A stretch of DNA of 64,000 nt from Roseateles_B sp041913905 (GTDB lineage Bacteria; Pseudomonadota; Gammaproteobacteria; Burkholderiales; Burkholderiaceae_C): NCBI GenBank assembly GCA_041913905.1, contig JAYSEK010000006.1:62001-126000 (forward strand), in the 5' to 3' direction. Every line of letters starts with the position of its first letter. Within the stretch, counting starts at the first letter, position 1. Positions 61,031-64,000 of this stretch are shown here, piece by piece. A program made the translations under genes and the position numbers. The notes beneath the pieces are model-generated. The model was not told the DNA's origin. It made no database searches and worked only from the letters and a program-made list of their open reading frames with translations.

Positions 61031-63475
61031 TCAGTGAAGGCGCTGGGCGAGTTCGGCCTGCGCTTGCGCCAGCGCGAACTCGTGGGCCGGTATCGCCTTG
61101 CTGAACAGCCAGCCTTGCGCTTCTTCCACGCCCAGGGCCAGCAGCGCCTGCCGCTGCGCCTCGTTCTCGACGCCTTCGGCCGTCAGTGCGAGTCCCATGG
61201 CCCGCGCCAGCGCAACGATGGCGCGTGTGATGGCCTGGTCGTTGGTGTCGGTCTCCAGATCCCGTACGAAGCTGCGGTCGATCTTGAGGCGGTCCAGCGG
61301 AAAGTACTTCAGCATGGACAGCGAGGAATAGCCGGTGCCGAAGTCGTCGATGGCCAGCTTCACGCCCAGCCGGCGCAGCTCGGTCAGCAGGCGCTGGCCG
61401 CTGTCCACCGTCTGAAGAGCCCCCTCGGTCAGTTCGAGCTCAAGCCGCTCGGCCGGGAATTGGTGCTGCAGCAAGGCCTGGCGCACGCTGTCCACAAAGC
61501 CTTCGCGCTGCAACTGCCTGGCCGAGATGTTCACCGCGATGCGCTCCAGGCGCAGGCCGGCGTCCAGCCAGGCCCGGCCCTGCCGGCAGGCCTCTTGCAG
61601 AATGCCGCGGCCGAGATCTTCGATCAGCCCGCTTTCCTCGGCGATGGGAACAAAGCGCTCCGGGCTGATGACGCCAAAGTCCGGATGCTGCCAGTGCAGC
61701 AGCGCCTCTGCGCCCAGCACGCGCCCGCTGTCCAGCTCCACGATGGGCTGCCAGCGCAGCTGCAATTGCTCGCCCATGCTGGCGCGCCGCAGGCCCTGCT
61801 CGATCTGCATGCGCTCGACGGCGCGCGCTGCCAGACGGCTGTCATAGACCGCGCAGCGGTTGCGGCCAGCGGCCTTGGCCGCGTACATGGCGGTGTCCGC
61901 GGCCTTGACCAGCTCGTCGGCCGTGCTGGCATGTTCGGGGAACAAGGCCAGGCCCAGGCTGGCGGACACGGAGACCGGCTCGGCGCCCTTGAGCGTGACG
62001 GGTTCGCGGATGGCGTCCAGCAGCTTGCCTGCCAGGCTCAGCAAGGCGTCGCGTTGCGTCAGCTGGCTCAGCAGGATGACGAACTCATCGCCGCCCAGCC
62101 GTATGGCCACGTCCGAACGGCGCAGGCAGGCCGTCAGGCGCCGGGCAATGACGATCAGCAGCTCGTCGCCCCGGTGGTGACCCAGGGTGTCATTGATGGT
62201 CTTGAAACCGTCCAGGTCCAGAAAGCACAGCGCAAAGCCCTCGCCATCGGGCTTGGTGTCGCTGGCGGCGATGAACTGCTTGAGGCAGTAGTCCATGTGA
62301 TGGCGGTTGCCGAGGCCTGTCAGGGCATCGTGGAAGGCCAGGTGCTGGATCTGGGTCTCGGCACGGCGCAGGGCCGAGATGTCGGTGAAGCTCAGCACCT
62401 GGTGGCTCAGCTGCCCGTCAGCGCCGAAGACGGGTGCCACATGCTCCCAGGCCGGAAACTGGGTGCCGTCACGCCGTTTGCACATCACCTCGCCATGCCG
62501 GGGCTCCGCGCTGCGCTGCGTGTCATGCAGCAGCACATCGGCCTGGCGCTGGGCATGGAGGATGTCGGTCAGGCGCGCGCCCAGCACCTCGGCGGGCTGC
62601 CAGCCGGTCAGGTTGCAGAAGGCGGGATTCACGGCCCTCAGCCGTCCCTCGACGTCCAGGATGACGATGGCATCGGCCGCGGACTCGAACACCACGGCGG
62701 CCTGGCGCAGCTGGACTTCGGAGTCCACCTGATGGCTGACGTCGCGGAACACGCCGATCACGCGCGCCTCCTCGACAAAGTGGCGGGCATGGATCTCCAG
62801 CCAGAGCTGGCGCTCGGGCGCCTGCTGCCAGCGTGCCAGCGCGTGCAGATCCTGGCCGGGCTGCGTGCAAAGGTTGTTGAGGCGGGCCTGGGAGACGGCG
62901 TCCAGCTGCGCCAGAAAGTCTTCGCGGTTCCATCGGGACGCCCGTCCTTTGGGCTCGAACAGGGCGGTGGCATTGCCGTACAGCTCGACGTCCTCGTCCT
63001 GGCTGCCGAACTCCAGCACGCCCAGCTGGCCGGCGTCCAGGGCCAGCCGATAGCGCAGCTCGGCGCTCTCCGCGCGGCGTTCGACGGCGCGCCGCGCCAG
63101 CGCCATGTGGATGGTGGCGTTGAGCTCGCGCAGCTCGAAGGGCTTGAGCAGATAGCCGTAGGGGGCGGTGAGGCCGGCGCGCTGCAGCGTCTCCGGTTCC
63201 GCGTAGGCGGTGAGGTAGACCACGGGCACCCTGTATTCGTCCATCAGGCGCTTGGCGGCACGCGTGCCGTCGCCGCCTGCGCCCAGGTTGATGTCCATCA
63301 GCACGAGGTCGGGCCGCTCGCGCCGGGCCAGCTCCAGGGCATGGACCTCGGATGCCGCCACGCCGGAGACTCGATAGCCGATGGCCTCCAGATCCTGCTT
63401 GAGGTCCAGCGCCACGATGCGCTCATCCTCGACGATCTGTATGCGCACGCTGGCGCGTTCGGCGGGACTGGTCAT
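61031..63475 (-). CDS. REC-PAS-GGDEF-EAL response regulator (c-di-GMP turnover)
   Basis: An 814-residue regulator. The receiver domain is at about residues 10-125 (VEDERIVALDLKQDL, LVLMDINLGAGGDGTRAA). One or two PAS domains follow (about 150-390; VVFESAADAIVILDVEGRL). The GGDEF domain (about 400-560) has an intact RLGGDEFVIL, and the EAL domain (about 575-810) has AEALLHWQHP and AIDDFGTGYSSLSMLK. Both enzymatic signatures appear intact, so it may make and degrade cyclic di-GMP. A GGGAG site precedes the ATG, which overlaps the histidine kinase stop by four bases; the kinase is its likely partner. Confidence 0.93.
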   Translation of the reverse strand: MTSPAERASVRIQIVEDERIVALDLKQDLEAIGYRVSGVAASEVHALELARRERPDLVLMDINLGAGGDGTRAAKRLMDEYRVPVVYLTAYAEPETLQRAGLTAPYGYLLKPFELRELNATIHMALARRAVERRAESAELRYRLALDAGQLGVLEFGSQDEDVELYGNATALFEPKGRASRWNREDFLAQLDAVSQARLNNLCTQPGQDLHALARWQQAPERQLWLEIHARHFVEEARVIGVFRDVSHQVDSEVQLRQAAVVFESAADAIVILDVEGRLRAVNPAFCNLTGWQPAEVLGARLTDILHAQRQADVLLHDTQRSAEPRHGEVMCKRRDGTQFPAWEHVAPVFGADGQLSHQVLSFTDISALRRAETQIQHLAFHDALTGLGNRHHMDYCLKQFIAASDTKPDGEGFALCFLDLDGFKTINDTLGHHRGDELLIVIARRLTACLRRSDVAIRLGGDEFVILLSQLTQRDALLSLAGKLLDAIREPVTLKGAEPVSVSASLGLALFPEHASTADELVKAADTAMYAAKAAGRNRCAVYDSRLAARAVERMQIEQGLRRASMGEQLQLRWQPIVELDSGRVLGAEALLHWQHPDFGVISPERFVPIAEESGLIEDLGRGILQEACRQGRAWLDAGLRLERIAVNISARQLQREGFVDSVRQALLQHQFPAERLELELTEGALQTVDSGQRLLTELRRLGVKLAIDDFGTGYSSLSMLKYFPLDRLKIDRSFVRDLETDTNDQAITRAIVALARAMGLALTAEGVENEAQRQALLALGVEEAQGWLFSKAIPAHEFALAQAQAELAQRLH

Positions 63476-64000
63476 GTTGCGCTCCCTGGCAGTCTGAATT
63501 CGAGCCGGATGCAAGTGCCGCAAAGGCCTGGACTCTGGACCAGCTCCAGCCGGGCTTCCAGTTGCTCGGCCAGCAGCGGGATGAGCTGATAGCCCAGTGT
63601 CTGGCATTCGTTGATATCGGGCAGAGCCTTCATGCCGCGGCCGTCGTCGGCCACCTCGATCTGCAGCAGATCCTGCGCATCGCGCGAGGCCCGGATGCGG
63701 ATGAAGCCCTGGCTGCGCTGCACGAAGGCGTGCTTGAGGGCGTTGGTGACCAGCTCGTTGACGATCAGCCCGCAGGGCACCGCCGCCTGCAGGCTGATGC
63801 TGAGGCCGTCGCTGGGCAGCTCCAGCTGCATGGCGATGGTCTTGCCGGGCTCCATGTAGGCCTCGCACAGCAAGGCAGCCAGGCGGCGCAGATAGGGCCC
63901 CAGTTCCAGGGCGGAGAAGTCGCTGCGCTCATAGAGCAACTGGTGCGTGAGCGCCATGGCCTTGACCCGGCTCTGGCTCTCGCGCAGCACGGCGCGCACC
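63472..64000 (-). CDS. Sensor histidine kinase, HisKA_2 type, C-terminal part (cut by window end)
   Basis: The C-terminal 175 residues of a HisKA_2/HWE-like histidine kinase. The phosphoacceptor region is partly visible (RVKAMALTHQLLYERSDFSALELGPYL), followed by the ATPase domain with N-box GLIVNELVTNALKHAF, G1 box VADDGRGMKA, and the ending LCGTCIRLEFRLP. The sensor part lies beyond the window. It is translationally coupled to the REC-GGDEF-EAL gene, so the pair forms a two-component route to cyclic di-GMP. Confidence 0.9.
   Translation of the reverse strand, partial: VRAVLRESQSRVKAMALTHQLLYERSDFSALELGPYLRRLAALLCEAYMEPGKTIAMQLELPSDGLSISLQAAVPCGLIVNELVTNALKHAFVQRSQGFIRIRASRDAQDLLQIEVADDGRGMKALPDINECQTLGYQLIPLLAEQLEARLELVQSPGLCGTCIRLEFRLPGSAT

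Overview
The window is a high-GC bacterial chromosome segment, dense with genes and with codons that mostly end in G or C. The gene set suggests Burkholderiales (Betaproteobacteria), probably a Roseateles/Rubrivivax/Mitsuaria-like lineage. Pointers are a Rep helicase, a fused indolepyruvate ferredoxin oxidoreductase, a PEP-CTERM protein, LytS/LytTR two-component genes, a cytochrome b561 with two YceI proteins, and FadL/PhoD-type envelope proteins. The genus is inferred from gene content by eye. No tRNA, rRNA or CRISPR array was seen.

Layout. 0-8 kb: the end of rep, a lower-GC DUF3800 gene, an exported dikinase-like protein, and a phoD-like/fadL-like pair. 8-14 kb: a YhhN protein, a LytS-LytTR two-component operon with a small membrane protein between kinase and regulator, and a chemotaxis receptor. 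13.9-16.5 kb: unrecognised exported proteins among three copies of a REP-like palindromic element, with a probable frameshift at about 15.03 kb. 16.5-19 kb: cytochrome b561 plus two YceI proteins, and a PhnZ-like HD protein. 19.4-27.1 kb: three overlapping genes (hybrid histidine kinase, GMC oxidoreductase fused to an alpha/beta hydrolase, PhoD-like phosphatase). 27-31.4 kb: small membrane proteins, MarR, VOC, GNAT, DUF1801 and AraC genes. 31.5-44.6 kb: a PEP-CTERM protein, an M16 peptidase, an M50 peptidase overlapping a DUF2167 gene, a lipoprotein, an S41 lipoprotein peptidase and the indolepyruvate oxidoreductase.

45.2-57.7 kb is the main find: what appears to be a composite RiPP (ribosomally made, modified peptide) locus. 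It has three short precursor genes, each with a double-glycine leader and each followed by its own putative modifying enzyme. Precursor A is followed by a class III lanthipeptide synthetase (LanKC) and has two Ser-x-x-Ser-x-x-Cys labionin motifs in its core. Precursors B and C are followed by ATP-grasp ligases of the graspetide type. One HlyD adaptor plus one C39-peptidase ABC transporter lies in the middle and could process and export all three products. An Lrp/AsnC regulator is included. Hairpins lie between every precursor and its enzyme. A decayed IS630-type transposase separates the lanthipeptide half from the graspetide half, which suggests stepwise assembly.

57.7-64 kb: an ArsR/monooxygenase/NIPSNAP operon, a small membrane protein, a periplasmic substrate-binding protein, a REC-PAS-GGDEF-EAL regulator and the end of its partner histidine kinase, which runs off the window.
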